Numbered from the stretch's first letter, positions 9,238-18,386 are shown. The stretch: DNA of 64,000 nt from Lederbergia panacisoli (GCF_024626525.1 NZ_JANJGU010000008.1:1-64000), one strand, 5' to 3'. The notes: generated by a model not told the origin, from the letters alone. A program made the numbers and translations.

Positions 9238-10698
9238 GTGAAAAATTTCCCCGCTGACCTTCAATTTTTTCTCTCCGGTCGTGCTCTTCTTGCTTCTGAA
9301 ATCCCCTTTTCTCCTGAAAAATTGGACAAGCAAATTTCAATAGGAAACATTATAACAATCTCGGGAATTGTTAAAAAATCAAAAAGATGGCGGTGCAACC
9401 GCTGCGCGAATTCGACGCAGAGGCTATTTGCAAATTTTCCATGTGCAAATTGCGAAAACGAAAAAGGCTGTTTTTATTGCCGGAAATGCATCATGATGGG
9501 GCGGGTATCCTCATGTACCTCATTGTACACATGGTGTGGCCCTCCTGTAGGATATCCTCCTAAAACGACAATCAAGGTCCCACGTCAAAAAATCATACGA
9601 AAACTCCCACCGCCTACTAATCTTCCAACTAAACTCCACCACTCATACCTAACTTGGGAAGGAGAACTCTCACCTGGTCAAAAACTTGCCTCACAAGCAG
9701 CCATCGAAGCCGTCAACACGAAAACAGACATCCTAATTTGGGCGGTTTGTGGAGCAGGTAAAACAGAGGTGCTTTTTGAAGCGATTGATAAAGCGTTACT
9801 CGCAAGAGAACGAATATGCATCGCCACACCAAGAACAGATGTCGTATTGGAGCTGGCACCTCGTTTTAGAAAGGTCTTTCCACAATTAAAAGTTTCTGCA
9901 CTGTATGGAGGAAGCGAGGACCGCCATGAATACGCTCCACTCACCATCTCCACGACACATCAGCTCATGCGTTTTGAAAAAGCGTTCGATGTCATGATTG
10001 TAGATGAAGTTGATGCTTTTCCTTTTTCCTACGACGACAGCTTACAATGGGCTGTAAAAAAATCTACTAAACATGAGACTGCCTGTCTTTTCTTAACTGC
10101 TACTCCAAATGAGAAGTGGCAGGCGGAATGTAAATACGGGAAAAGAAATTATGTGAAAATTCCCGCCCGCTACCACAGAAGGCCGCTGCCAGTTCCTGCA
10201 TTTAAATGGTGCGGCGATTGGAAGAAGCAATTTGGAAAAGGTCGAATCCCCAAAATGGTAGAAGCCTGGGTGAAGGAACGGCTCAATTCCGACAAGCAGG
10301 CACTCCTTTTTTTACCCCATATAGAACTGATGGAAAAAGCTCTCCCCCTTTTTCGCAAACTCCACTTAGGAATTGAATCTGTCCACGCCGAAGATCCTTT
10401 TAGAAAAGAAAAAGTTGAAAAAATGAGACAAAAAAAGCTTCCTCTCTTACTTACAACAACCATCTTAGAAAGGGGAGTAACATTTCCGAACATCGATGTT
10501 GCTGTCATTGGAGCGGAAGATGATATTTTTACAGAAGCTGCCCTTGTCCAAATCGCTGGCCGGGTTGGCAGGAGTTCAGAATTTCCTACTGGGGATATTA
10601 CCTTTTTCCATCATGGGCGGACGAAAGCAATGATCAAGGCGCTCATCCATATCGATAATATGAACAAAGAAGCTTTGCGTAAGGGGTTGATTGACTAA
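9238..10698 (+). CDS. comFA: DNA translocase for competence, ComFA
   Basis: DEAD/DEAH-family helicase-like ATPase needed to pull single-stranded DNA into the cell during transformation. A GTG start follows TGAGGTGATG. A zinc-finger block with CNRC, CANC, CFYC and CRKC lies at about residues 56-85. Walker A is VCGAGKTE (near 171), the DEAD-box variant is VDEVDAF (near 257), and motif VI is QIAGRVGRSS (near 437). It overlaps comFC by the shared TAATG. comFB, which separates the two in B. subtilis, is absent. Confidence 0.95.
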   Translation: MKNFPADLQFFLSGRALLASEIPFSPEKLDKQISIGNIITISGIVKKSKRWRCNRCANSTQRLFANFPCANCENEKGCFYCRKCIMMGRVSSCTSLYTWCGPPVGYPPKTTIKVPRQKIIRKLPPPTNLPTKLHHSYLTWEGELSPGQKLASQAAIEAVNTKTDILIWAVCGAGKTEVLFEAIDKALLARERICIATPRTDVVLELAPRFRKVFPQLKVSALYGGSEDRHEYAPLTISTTHQLMRFEKAFDVMIVDEVDAFPFSYDDSLQWAVKKSTKHETACLFLTATPNEKWQAECKYGKRNYVKIPARYHRRPLPVPAFKWCGDWKKQFGKGRIPKMVEAWVKERLNSDKQALLFLPHIELMEKALPLFRKLHLGIESVHAEDPFRKEKVEKMRQKKLPLLLTTTILERGVTFPNIDVAVIGAEDDIFTEAALVQIAGRVGRSSEFPTGDITFFHHGRTKAMIKALIHIDNMNKEALRKGLID

Positions 10699-11405
10699 TG
10701 ACAAATTACTGCCTCTATTGTGACACTTTGATAATGAATGAAATGGATTGGATTAAGTTAATTTTTCCGAAACGAGAGTCGCCATTATGCTATAAATGTA
10801 AAGAAAAGCTTGAACCAATAACAGAAAATCTGTGTGATGTTTGTTCGAGACCGTTAAAAGATCTAGATTCGAAATTTGTTGCCAATCACACTTGTCTTGA
10901 CTGTGTACGTTGGGAGCTGGACGCAAGATGGAAAGGCTCACTTGATAAAAATGTTTCTATTTATGTGTATAATGATTTTTTAAAGGATCTAATTGCCCGA
11001 TTCAAATTCCGCGGCGACTATGAGTTGGCGAAAGCATTTTCCCCGGAAATATCCGCACAATTAAAATCTCTCGAACATGACCTCCTCGTTGCCATTCCCC
11101 TTAGCGACGAACGCCTTAAGGAACGTGGTTTTAATCAATCAGAGGCTTTCGCCCGTGAAACAGGGTTCGTAACATGGGATATCTTGATCCGGACTCATTC
11201 AGAAAAGCAATCGAAAAAGTCTCGTGAAGAGCGTCTCTCTCAACAGCGAGTATTCCAAATAAAACAGCCAAGTATTGTTCAAGGGAAAAATATCCTGCTC
11301 CTAGATGATATATATACGACTGGTTCTACTCTAAGGCAAGCGGCGAAAATACTAAAACAGGCAGGAGCTGCACAAGTTCGTTCATTGACAATTGCAAGGG
11401 GTTAA
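10698..11405 (+). CDS. comFC: Competence protein ComFC (phosphoribosyltransferase fold)
   Basis: 235-residue ComF family protein that works with ComFA in DNA uptake. N-terminal Cys pairs (CLYC, CYKC, CDVC) form a zinc-binding region. The PRPP-binding loop LLLDDIYTTGSTLRQAA lies near residue 200. Its start overlaps the comFA stop, indicating translational coupling. Confidence 0.93.
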   Translation: MTNYCLYCDTLIMNEMDWIKLIFPKRESPLCYKCKEKLEPITENLCDVCSRPLKDLDSKFVANHTCLDCVRWELDARWKGSLDKNVSIYVYNDFLKDLIARFKFRGDYELAKAFSPEISAQLKSLEHDLLVAIPLSDERLKERGFNQSEAFARETGFVTWDILIRTHSEKQSKKSREERLSQQRVFQIKQPSIVQGKNILLLDDIYTTGSTLRQAAKILKQAGAAQVRSLTIARG

Positions 11406-11428
11406 CAATGAATTAATGTTGCCGATAT
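11402..11428 (+). promoter_or_regulatory. Sigma-D promoter for yvyF-flgM
   Basis: A perfect GCCGATAT -10 box lies at 11421-11428 with TTAA 15 nt upstream (11402-11405). The sigma-D consensus is TAAA-N15-GCCGATAT. It overlaps the end of comFC and lies 35 nt before yvyF. Confidence 0.75.
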
Positions 11429-11462
11429 AAATAATAAGAGTATAGTAAAAGGGGATTTTCCA

Positions 11463-11867
11463 ATGGATTTATTAAATTGCCCGGACTGCGGCGAGATCTA
11501 TGTGAAAAATTCGGTTCGTGATGTATGTGACAAATGCTACCGCGCGGAAGAGGCGCTTTTTGATAAGGTGTACCGATTTTTACGAAAAAAAGAAAACAGA
11601 GCAGCAAGAATAGAAAGTGTTTCAGAGGCAACAGGTGCACCTGAAAAATTATTATATAAATGGGTAAAGCGTGGTCGATTGCACACAACACAATTTCCGA
11701 ACTTAGGTTATCCATGCGATCGATGTGGGAAAATAATTCGTGATGGCCTCCTTTGCGAAGGATGCGCAACTAGCATAAAAGGCGAACTGGAAACATTAGA
11801 AATGGAACACGAACGCCTTGAAAAATTGCATAAGTCGATTTATTATTCGCAGGAACGGAGAAAATAG
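11463..11867 (+). CDS. yvyF: Flagellar operon protein YvyF
   Basis: 134-residue member of the YvyF family, found in flagellar operons of Firmicutes. Two zinc-ribbon-like Cys pairs are seen at the N-terminus (CPDC, CDKC) and two more near residue 82 (CDRC, CEGC), with an HTH-like middle (VSEATGAPEKLLYKWVKRG). The C-terminus is a short coiled coil. The molecular function is unknown. It lies upstream of flgM as in B. subtilis. Confidence 0.88.
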   Translation: MDLLNCPDCGEIYVKNSVRDVCDKCYRAEEALFDKVYRFLRKKENRAARIESVSEATGAPEKLLYKWVKRGRLHTTQFPNLGYPCDRCGKIIRDGLLCEGCATSIKGELETLEMEHERLEKLHKSIYYSQERRK

Positions 11868-11892
11868 GAGAAATTTGGCGAGAAATTCCTGT

Positions 11893-11919
11893 TAAACATT
11901 TTTGTTAGACACCCGATAA
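11893..11919 (+). promoter_or_regulatory. Sigma-D promoter for flgM
   Basis: TAAA at 11893-11896, a 15-nt spacer and CCCGATAA at 11912-11919 (two mismatches to GCCGATAT). It gives flgM autoregulated, sigma-D-dependent expression as known in B. subtilis. Confidence 0.65.
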
Positions 11920-11972
11920 TAAGAGTACAAGAAAAATTGTTCCAACTAGATGGAAAGTTAGGAGGGACTGAA

Positions 11973-12230
11973 ATGAAAATTAATCCTTTTCGATCCGTGG
12001 AGATGAATCCATATAAAAAGCAATTAAATAAACTGGAGAAACAGCCAGCAATCGCTAAAACAGATAAGGTGGAAATCTCCGCTGAAGCGAAAGAAATGCA
12101 GAAACTTCCATCCATCGTTAAGGAACGGGAAGTTCGCGTGGCGGAATTGAAAAATCAAATCCAAAACGGCAACTATAAAGTGGATTTGAAGGAAGTCGCA
12201 AAAGGTATTGCGAAATTTTACAAATTATAA
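11973..12230 (+). CDS. flgM: Anti-sigma-D factor FlgM
   Basis: 85-residue anti-sigma factor that holds sigma-D inactive until the hook-basal body is complete. The C-terminal helix region (SIVKEREVRVAELKNQIQNG, then YKVDLKEVAKGIAKF) carries the sigma-binding pattern, and the N-terminus has the usual MKINPF start. ATG at 11973 has TTAGGAGGG 8 nt upstream; the longer frame from 11937 has none. Confidence 0.92.
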   Translation: MKINPFRSVEMNPYKKQLNKLEKQPAIAKTDKVEISAEAKEMQKLPSIVKEREVRVAELKNQIQNGNYKVDLKEVAKGIAKFYKL

Positions 12231-12317
12231 TAACTAAATAAATATGCAGCGACAAATCGAATGGATTCGAAGCATAGCTCATGGAGGAGCGGCTATTGAA
12301 GCACGGCGAAGAATGAA

Positions 12318-12345
12318 AGAGCCTATTTAAAAAGGCTCTATTTAA
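12318..12345 (+). terminator. Weak hairpin after flgM
   Basis: AGAGCC / GGCTCT stem followed by TATTTAAAG. The T-run is poor, so it may only attenuate transcription. Confidence 0.4.
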
Positions 12346-12376
12346 AGATGCCGTCTTTTGAATCCAAGATGAAAGG

Positions 12377-12420
12377 GAATCTGCCCCATTATCTTTGGGT
12401 TGCAGATTCTTTTGTTTTTT
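12377..12420 (+). terminator. Intrinsic terminator ahead of the inserted flagellar block
   Basis: GAATCTGCCC / GGGTTGCAGATTC stem followed by TTTTGTTTTTT. It lies just before the ribosome binding site of the gene at 12440, which separates flgM transcription from the block behind it. Confidence 0.75.
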
Positions 12421-12439
12421 CGAAAGGAGGCTTGAAAAA

Positions 12440-14725
12440 ATGCAAATTCAGAATGAAGCGAAAACAGCGATTTTACCTCAAAACGGAAATCCCGTAACCA
12501 TCAAAGAAGGTGGAACATACTCCGCTACGATTACGGAAAAACTTCCGAATAACGAAGCAATTGTGCAGATTAAAGGTCAAGACATGCATGTGAAATTTGA
12601 AGGAAGTATGCCTGATGCGGGGAAAATTACGTTGCAAATGGTAAATGGAAAACAAGATATTCCTGTCGTAAAAGCCGTTGCCTTGCCGACCGCCCCCATT
12701 TCTAATACAGGATCTGGCCAACCACTTCCTGAAAATGTTAGACAAGCCGTCCAAGTACTACACCAATATCATATTCCGATTAGCAGGGAAACATTGAATA
12801 ATATTAGATCGTACATAGAAAAAGGACCGGGTACATCTGAGCAAAGATTAGAAACCATTATTAATATGGCAAAGAAGCAGCTTGATTTTACCCCTAACCA
12901 AATTAAAGCGGTGCATGAGGCTTTGCACGGAAGATCACTTGGATCTGTGTTGAATGAACTGGTACAGGAATCGAACCCCGATTTTAAGATTCAAAATCCT
13001 TCAATTAATAGAAGTGAAGCTAATCGGGAAATCCAACAAACAGTGCTAAACCAGACTTCTAATGTGGTTCAGGATACTATGCGAGAAGCGTTAAAGCAGT
13101 TAAAAACGTCTGCCAGCTTATCGACCGTCTTGCAATTCATAAAAGGGAAACAGGAACTTCCTATTACATTGAATCATGCTGTTGAAAGGGCATTGCAGTT
13201 ACAGGCTTCAGGAAGGGAGCTAGATGCAAAGCAGGAAATCATCTCGGCATTGACAAAACTTTTAACAAGTGAAAAGCCAATACAAGTTACATCAACGGAT
13301 ATTCTTTCGCAAGGAACAGATATACAGTCTGAAATTCAGGAAGCTTTGAAACAAGTAAAAACAGCACCTAACCTATTAAAGGTTTTACAATTTATAAAAG
13401 AAAATACGTTATTACAAAACCTTCCTGAAATACAAAAAAACAATTTACAACAATCAGTTGAAAAGGCAGAACTGCTCCAAGCTGGGGGGCGAGCGCTGGC
13501 GGCGAGGCACGAAATCGCAATGGGATTAACTAATCTTGTAGAAGCTGAAACGTTGACTCAACCCGAGCAAGAAGCCGATGCAGCATACCGAATTAGCAAT
13601 GACATATTGGCTTCCATTCCAGTGCAGTCGAGGGACTTGATTGTTACAACGATAACAAAGAAGCTTTCGCAGGCGGCATTAGATTTTAAAGCTGTAAAAC
13701 GCGACATCTTAAATACATTGCGAACTACGGAATTATTACTTAAACAAGCCCCCTTGCAAGCGAGGCAGCTATTAGAAGCTGTGATAAAACAATTGGATAA
13801 TGCGATTTTAAAAAGTGACTTTATGTTATTCACCGACATGGGGACGGAAAAAAAGCTAATGCAAGCAAGCTCTCAGCTTCATGAAGCAAGAAAGCTTCTT
13901 GGAAAAGGAGACTTTATAAAAGCGAACGAAATCGTTAATCAAGTAAAAAATACAGTCGACAAATTAATCTTCCAACCATCGGATCAGCGTGTGAAACATT
14001 TCGTTTCAAAAGAGCTGTTAAACTTGGAACAATTTCCAGTTGAGAAAGAGATCGTGCGTTCATTCAATGAACCTTACCAAACGTTAAGGCAGGAACCGAG
14101 TGCGCGGAACGCATTTGAATATATTAGAAGACTAGGTCTGACATATGACTCAGATATTGCACACCGCCTCGTTTCTGGTGACGGATCGCGGACAGATGCC
14201 GATGCTTCTTTAAAAAATAGTTTACTAAAATTAATTCAAGCTGAAGGAAATAATGCGGCAAGCCAAAAGGCGGAGCAAGCGTTGAATAATCTTACTGGGC
14301 AACAGTTGATGAGTAAGACAGACAGCTCCGGGCTGCAAACGATGTTATTTACACTTCCTATCATTCTCCGTGATCAATTAGAGGACGTAAAAGTATTTTT
14401 AAAATCCAATCAGTCTAAGCAAAAAATTGACTGGGAAAATTGCAGTTTATACTTTTTACTAGAAACGAAACGGATGGGAGATGTCGGCATTTTGTTGACA
14501 TCTGTTGATAAAACTCTATCCGTTACGATAAAGAATGATCGCTTAGGTTTCCAAAATAAAATGGAACCTCTTGTGAAAACAGCAAAAGGCAGGTTGGAAG
14601 AAATCGGGTATAAAATTGGTGCTATCCAATTTTCAAGATTGACCTCCATAGAAAAAACTGAGGAGCCTAAAGAACAAAATAACCCCCCCAGATTTACAGA
14701 AAGAGGGTATGATTTTTCGGTATGA
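12440..14725 (+). CDS. Large YlqG/FliK-like protein
   Basis: 761-residue cytoplasmic protein, rich in Gln, Lys and helix, with no signal or membrane segment. The middle contains two related stretches (EALKQLKTSASLSTVLQFIKG near residue 215 and EALKQVKTAPNLLKVLQFIK near 306), pointing to internal duplication. The C-terminal 100 residues (FTLPIILRDQLEDVKVFLKS, then LLETKRMGDVGILLTS) resemble the FliK-type hook-length-control C-terminal domain. It overlaps the FlhB-tail-like gene by ATGA. The pairing recalls B. subtilis ylqG-ylqH, which sits elsewhere on that chromosome. A role with the flagellar export apparatus is inferred. Start fixed by AAAGGAGG. Confidence 0.6.
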   Translation: MQIQNEAKTAILPQNGNPVTIKEGGTYSATITEKLPNNEAIVQIKGQDMHVKFEGSMPDAGKITLQMVNGKQDIPVVKAVALPTAPISNTGSGQPLPENVRQAVQVLHQYHIPISRETLNNIRSYIEKGPGTSEQRLETIINMAKKQLDFTPNQIKAVHEALHGRSLGSVLNELVQESNPDFKIQNPSINRSEANREIQQTVLNQTSNVVQDTMREALKQLKTSASLSTVLQFIKGKQELPITLNHAVERALQLQASGRELDAKQEIISALTKLLTSEKPIQVTSTDILSQGTDIQSEIQEALKQVKTAPNLLKVLQFIKENTLLQNLPEIQKNNLQQSVEKAELLQAGGRALAARHEIAMGLTNLVEAETLTQPEQEADAAYRISNDILASIPVQSRDLIVTTITKKLSQAALDFKAVKRDILNTLRTTELLLKQAPLQARQLLEAVIKQLDNAILKSDFMLFTDMGTEKKLMQASSQLHEARKLLGKGDFIKANEIVNQVKNTVDKLIFQPSDQRVKHFVSKELLNLEQFPVEKEIVRSFNEPYQTLRQEPSARNAFEYIRRLGLTYDSDIAHRLVSGDGSRTDADASLKNSLLKLIQAEGNNAASQKAEQALNNLTGQQLMSKTDSSGLQTMLFTLPIILRDQLEDVKVFLKSNQSKQKIDWENCSLYFLLETKRMGDVGILLTSVDKTLSVTIKNDRLGFQNKMEPLVKTAKGRLEEIGYKIGAIQFSRLTSIEKTEEPKEQNNPPRFTERGYDFSV

Positions 14726-15018
14726 GACAAGCGTTTTTTAATCAAAAAAATCAGAGGCTGAAAAATGGACCATCTGCTGCTGTCATTCGTTACGATGAGG
14801 CTGAAGGCAATGCCCCACAAGTGGTAGCACATGGAACTGGTGGAGTTGCAGTGAAAATCATGGAGCTTGCTAAAGAGCATGGAATCATGATGCAAGAAGA
14901 CGCCAATTTAGTTGGTCACCTACTTGATATCGATCTCGGCGACAATGTTCCCCCCCAACTCTACTCCGTTATTGCGGAAATTTTACTTTTACTTGAAGAA
15001 ATGGATCGGAACTATTAA
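14722..15018 (+). CDS. ylqH: FlhB C-terminal-domain-like protein (YlqH family)
   Basis: 98-residue protein matching only the cytoplasmic tail of FlhB/YscU export-switch proteins. It aligns from the beta-strand at SAAVIRYDEAEGNAPQVVAHG through AVKIMELAKEHGIMMQED to the final helix. The FlhB self-cleavage motif NPTH is replaced by GPSA, so autocleavage is not expected. It is translationally coupled to the gene before it. The role is unknown; export gating is a guess from homology. Confidence 0.75.
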   Translation: MRQAFFNQKNQRLKNGPSAAVIRYDEAEGNAPQVVAHGTGGVAVKIMELAKEHGIMMQEDANLVGHLLDIDLGDNVPPQLYSVIAEILLLLEEMDRNY

Positions 15019-15041
15019 AAAATGATCGATTTATCCGATAT
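15016..15041 (+). promoter_or_regulatory. Sigma-D promoter for the extra FliS and flagellin
   Basis: TAAA at 15016-15019, a 14-nt spacer and TCCGATAT at 15034-15041 (one mismatch). It overlaps the end of the FlhB-tail gene and lies 25 nt before the second fliS. Confidence 0.72.
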
Positions 15042-15066
15042 GTAATATGAATGGAGGCAGGAAAGA

Positions 15067-15498
15067 ATGGAATTTTTAACAAAAGAACTATTGTATCAAC
15101 AAACGCCACAGCAACTTACTGCATTCCTTTATGAAGCGTGCATAGATAATTTAAAAGAGGCTATTACGAGCATTGAAAAGGGCAGCTATACAGTGGCCAA
15201 TTCTCAGTTGCAAAAGGTAAATGATATTTTGGAGCGGCTCGGTGTTGGATTGAACTATGAATCTGGCATTATAGCTGACCAATTAGATACGCTCTATAAC
15301 TATATGGCAAATCAAGTCATTATCGGGAATTTAAACAAAGATGTTCCTATTTTACAGGAAGTGTTAAACATGCTGGAGCAACTGGCAAGTGCATGGAATG
15401 AAGCGATGAATATGGAGAACACTAGTGGACAAAGGGAACTTCATCGTAAAACAAGCGCATATGAAAAAAATGTGATGGTCGAGAAACGCGATTACTAA
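15067..15498 (+). CDS. FliS-like flagellin chaperone (paralog)
   Basis: 143-residue helical protein of the FliS family. The opening KELLYQQTPQQLTAFLYEACIDNL and the YTVANSQLQKVNDILERLG helix match FliS, which holds the flagellin C-terminus unfolded for export. It lies 17 nt upstream of a flagellin gene and separate from the standard fliS at 48473, so it is probably the dedicated chaperone of that flagellin. Sequence is clearly diverged from the standard FliS. Confidence 0.85.
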   Translation: MEFLTKELLYQQTPQQLTAFLYEACIDNLKEAITSIEKGSYTVANSQLQKVNDILERLGVGLNYESGIIADQLDTLYNYMANQVIIGNLNKDVPILQEVLNMLEQLASAWNEAMNMENTSGQRELHRKTSAYEKNVMVEKRDY

Positions 15499-15515
15499 TT
15501 AAAGGGGAAGAACAA

Positions 15516-17306
15516 ATGAGAATCAATCATAATATACAAGCCTTAAATGCATATAGAAATTTATCCCAGACAATGGCAAGTACTTCGAAAAGTTTAGAAA
15601 AACTTTCTTCTGGACTTCGGATTAATCGTGCTGCAGACGATGCCGCTGGTCTTGCCATCTCTGAAAAAATGCGCTCGCAAATTCGCGGACTTGGCATGGC
15701 AGAACGTAACGCACTTGATGCGGTTTCATTAATCCAAACTGCAGAAGGCGCTTTGAACGAAACACATTCGATTTTACAACGGATGCGGGAATTAAGTATC
15801 CAAGCTGCAAACGGAACGTTGGAGGATGGGGATCGAGAAGCTATCCAAACTGAAATCGATCAATTAACATTTGAGCTTGATAGAATTGCAGACACAACAC
15901 AATTCAACCAAAAAAAGCTATTTAGCGGTGAACAAAATGGGAGAGCTTTTGCGAAAATAAGCTCTAACCAAGTAGCCTACGCTGGTAATGGGGAATGGAA
16001 TGGGCAAGTAACGGCAGAGCCAACTTCTCCAGCAAAAGTGGATATTGAATTCGATAGCAATTTAGGTAAAGTAAGCAAAGCCAATATTGAAGCAAAGACG
16101 TTTACTATTAATGGCAAGCGTTATGAAATAGATTTAACGGACGGCACTTCAAAAGGGATCGTTAATGGAAATATTGCTGTTAACGTAACGGGTTGGAAGG
16201 ATCCAGCGAGTAATGACACTGACATCATAGGTAATATGAATTTATTATTAAATGCTCTTGAAAAAGCGGTAGTTGATAATGATTCCGATTTTACCGTTAC
16301 AAAAAGTCTAGCATCTGATATTGGAAATAATACAGATGGAAATATTAAAAATGCGATTCTTTCACTTGCTACAAAAAAACCAATGTCAGCTAAAGATGTT
16401 GATAATATGCAAGGTACAAATGAAAATGTTTCTACGAATGTATCTGGTGTTACTTTTAAAAACCCTTATCAAGCAAATGTAACTACCAATAAATTGGGTG
16501 CAGATCCGAATGCTATTCTTGCTAATAGTTTTACAATCGAATTTTCAGCTATGCCAAAAGCAGGTGATTCATTATTTATAGATGGACTTACAATCAACTT
16601 TGATACACCTGCGTCCGCATATGCAAATGGAACAGCAACACTGGATGTTACCGGGAAAGATATTTCAACATTATTAGGCGAAATCGTTGCAGTGCTGGAT
16701 GATGCTACAAAAGATTCTAATAATCCAGTTGCTGCTCTAAGTCCTGTATATTCATTTAACGGAACGATGCTCACACTTGGAACAAATAAAACAGATAATG
16801 GATCAACTAACGGCCTTGAAATCGAATTAAGAGATCAAAGTTTCGACTCTGGCAAAAGTGAAGATCTAAATTTGAATTTCCAAATTGGGGCTAACAGTTC
16901 TGAAACACTTAATATTAGCCTTTCAATCATGGACGCAGCAAGACTTGGAATTGGCTTTAATGCCGATGGAACAAAAGCAGCAGTTGGTGTTAATGCGGAA
17001 AAGGGAGTTAACGTAAGTACAGAAGCGGCTGCCAGTGCTGCAATCGATCAATTAGACGAAGCGATCCGTTTAGTATCCGAACAACGCTCAAAACTAGGAG
17101 CTTATCAAAACCGTCTCGAACATACAGTAACGAATCTGCAAACTGCAAACGAAAACTTGACTGCAGCAGAATCACGAATCAGAGACCTCGACATGGCTCT
17201 TGAAATGACGAACTTTACACGAAGCAACATATTGAACCAAGCGGGACAAGCGATGTTGGCACAAGCCAATCAGTTGCCGCAAGGAATTCTACAGTTGTTG
17301 CAATAA
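15516..17306 (+). CDS. Second flagellin with a long central domain (596 aa)
   Basis: Flagellin with intact conserved ends. The N-terminal D0/D1 segment runs from MRINHNIQALNAYRNLSQ to about residue 140. The C-terminal segment (LGAYQNRLEHTVTNLQTANE and the LQLLQ end) covers about the last 95 residues. Between them is a variable surface domain of about 360 residues, rich in Asn, Thr and Ala, with at least one FlgI/hook-IN-like stretch. At 596 residues it is about twice B. subtilis Hag. It has its own sigma-D promoter and adjacent FliS. It could be a minor or alternative filament subunit. Confidence 0.9.
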   Translation: MRINHNIQALNAYRNLSQTMASTSKSLEKLSSGLRINRAADDAAGLAISEKMRSQIRGLGMAERNALDAVSLIQTAEGALNETHSILQRMRELSIQAANGTLEDGDREAIQTEIDQLTFELDRIADTTQFNQKKLFSGEQNGRAFAKISSNQVAYAGNGEWNGQVTAEPTSPAKVDIEFDSNLGKVSKANIEAKTFTINGKRYEIDLTDGTSKGIVNGNIAVNVTGWKDPASNDTDIIGNMNLLLNALEKAVVDNDSDFTVTKSLASDIGNNTDGNIKNAILSLATKKPMSAKDVDNMQGTNENVSTNVSGVTFKNPYQANVTTNKLGADPNAILANSFTIEFSAMPKAGDSLFIDGLTINFDTPASAYANGTATLDVTGKDISTLLGEIVAVLDDATKDSNNPVAALSPVYSFNGTMLTLGTNKTDNGSTNGLEIELRDQSFDSGKSEDLNLNFQIGANSSETLNISLSIMDAARLGIGFNADGTKAAVGVNAEKGVNVSTEAAASAAIDQLDEAIRLVSEQRSKLGAYQNRLEHTVTNLQTANENLTAAESRIRDLDMALEMTNFTRSNILNQAGQAMLAQANQLPQGILQLLQ

Positions 17307-17319
17307 TATTAAAAACTTG

Positions 17320-17358
17320 GCCAGCCTCCTTCCGGTTTTGGGAGAGAGGCTGGGCATT
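17320..17358 (+). terminator. Hairpin after the 596-aa flagellin
   Basis: CCAGCCTC / GAGGCTGG stem with a 17-nt loop, but only a weak T-rich tail, so it may be leaky. Confidence 0.5.
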
Positions 17359-17408
17359 CAATAGAAAAACAATTTTCAACAAAGAATCAGAAATCCGGAG
17401 TGATCTTC

Positions 17409-17846
17409 ATGGAAGTACGCAGGGTCGAAAAAACGGGAATCAACAGCGTGCAGAAAAAAGAACAGCAAGCAACAGAATCGGTTCGTTTTTCCGAAGTAAT
17501 GGCAAAAGGTCGAGAAAACATCGTTTATGAACGAATGGCCAAGCTTCGTCAAGATATTGAAACGCAAGGTCAGAAACTTGCTAAATCACAAACAATAGAA
17601 GATTTTAAAAAATATAAGCAGCTCGTCAAATCCTTCATGGAAGATGCCGTCAAAAACGGACTGCAGCTTGAAGAACAGCGTGGTCTTGATTGGCGCGGTC
17701 GCACGAAAGTATATAAAATCGTGAAAGAAGTTGACAAGAAGCTGATTGATTTGGCAAATACTGTCCTTGACAAGGAAGAAAAAGGGCTGGAAATTCTTAG
17801 CCTTGTTGGTGAAATCCAGGGACTGCTTATCAATATTTACACTTGA
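17409..17846 (+). CDS. YaaR family (DUF327) protein
   Basis: 145-residue helical protein of the YaaR/DUF327 family, seen in RFSEVMAKGRENIVYERM, KKYKQLVKSFMEDAVKNG and the GRTKVYKIVKEVDKKL block. The usual yaaR lies near holB in Bacillus; this copy sits between a flagellin and flgN, so it is likely a paralog tied to flagella. ATG at 17409 has CCGGAG 8 nt upstream. The function is unknown. Confidence 0.75.
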   Translation: MEVRRVEKTGINSVQKKEQQATESVRFSEVMAKGRENIVYERMAKLRQDIETQGQKLAKSQTIEDFKKYKQLVKSFMEDAVKNGLQLEEQRGLDWRGRTKVYKIVKEVDKKLIDLANTVLDKEEKGLEILSLVGEIQGLLINIYT

Positions 17847-17885
17847 GCATAAAAGATAGATACGCTTGAATAGGAGGGTCAACAA

Positions 17886-18371
17886 ATGACGACCCAAGCA
17901 TTAATCGAAGCAATGGAAAAATTGCTTGATTTACATAATGAACTTCTGCAAACAGCAAATGAAAAAACAACTGCATTAAAAGATAACAATATCGAACAAC
18001 TAACAAAAATCTTGCGCACAGAACAAAAAATAGCAGCTAGTATTCAAATTACAAATAGCAAGCGGCAACAAGTAGCGGAATTTTTAACAAAAGGAAATAA
18101 AGAAGTAACGATTTCGGATATTATCGAGATGCTTGAAGGACAGGAACGTGAGGAGTTGCAACAACTTCAGGAAGCGTTAAGTGCTGTTTTGGCGCAACTT
18201 AAAGATGTAAATGAACTAAACCAACAGCTACTCAAGCTATCCTTACAATTCATTCATTTGAATTTAGATTTAATGGCACCTGAATTGGATAATGCCAATT
18301 ATACGAAAACAAGAGATGAAATGAATGATCAACCAAGTCCTGGGAGATCTATCTTTGATTCGAAAGCATAG
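17886..18371 (+). CDS. flgN: FlgN-type export chaperone (YvyG)
   Basis: 161-residue all-helical protein of the FlgN family, the cytoplasmic chaperone for hook-filament junction proteins FlgK and FlgL. A long N-terminal helix (ALIEAMEKLLDLHNELLQTA) and the typical KQLLKLSLQFIHLNLDLM-like C-terminal helix are seen. It lies 15 nt before flgK behind AGGAGGG. Confidence 0.9.
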   Translation: MTTQALIEAMEKLLDLHNELLQTANEKTTALKDNNIEQLTKILRTEQKIAASIQITNSKRQQVAEFLTKGNKEVTISDIIEMLEGQEREELQQLQEALSAVLAQLKDVNELNQQLLKLSLQFIHLNLDLMAPELDNANYTKTRDEMNDQPSPGRSIFDSKA

Positions 18372-18386
18372 AAGGGGGGATAAAGA

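Noticed and set aside
15067-15498. fliS misplaced copy as the only FliS
   Set aside because: The standard fliS is present at 48473 between fliD and fliT, so this is a diverged paralog.
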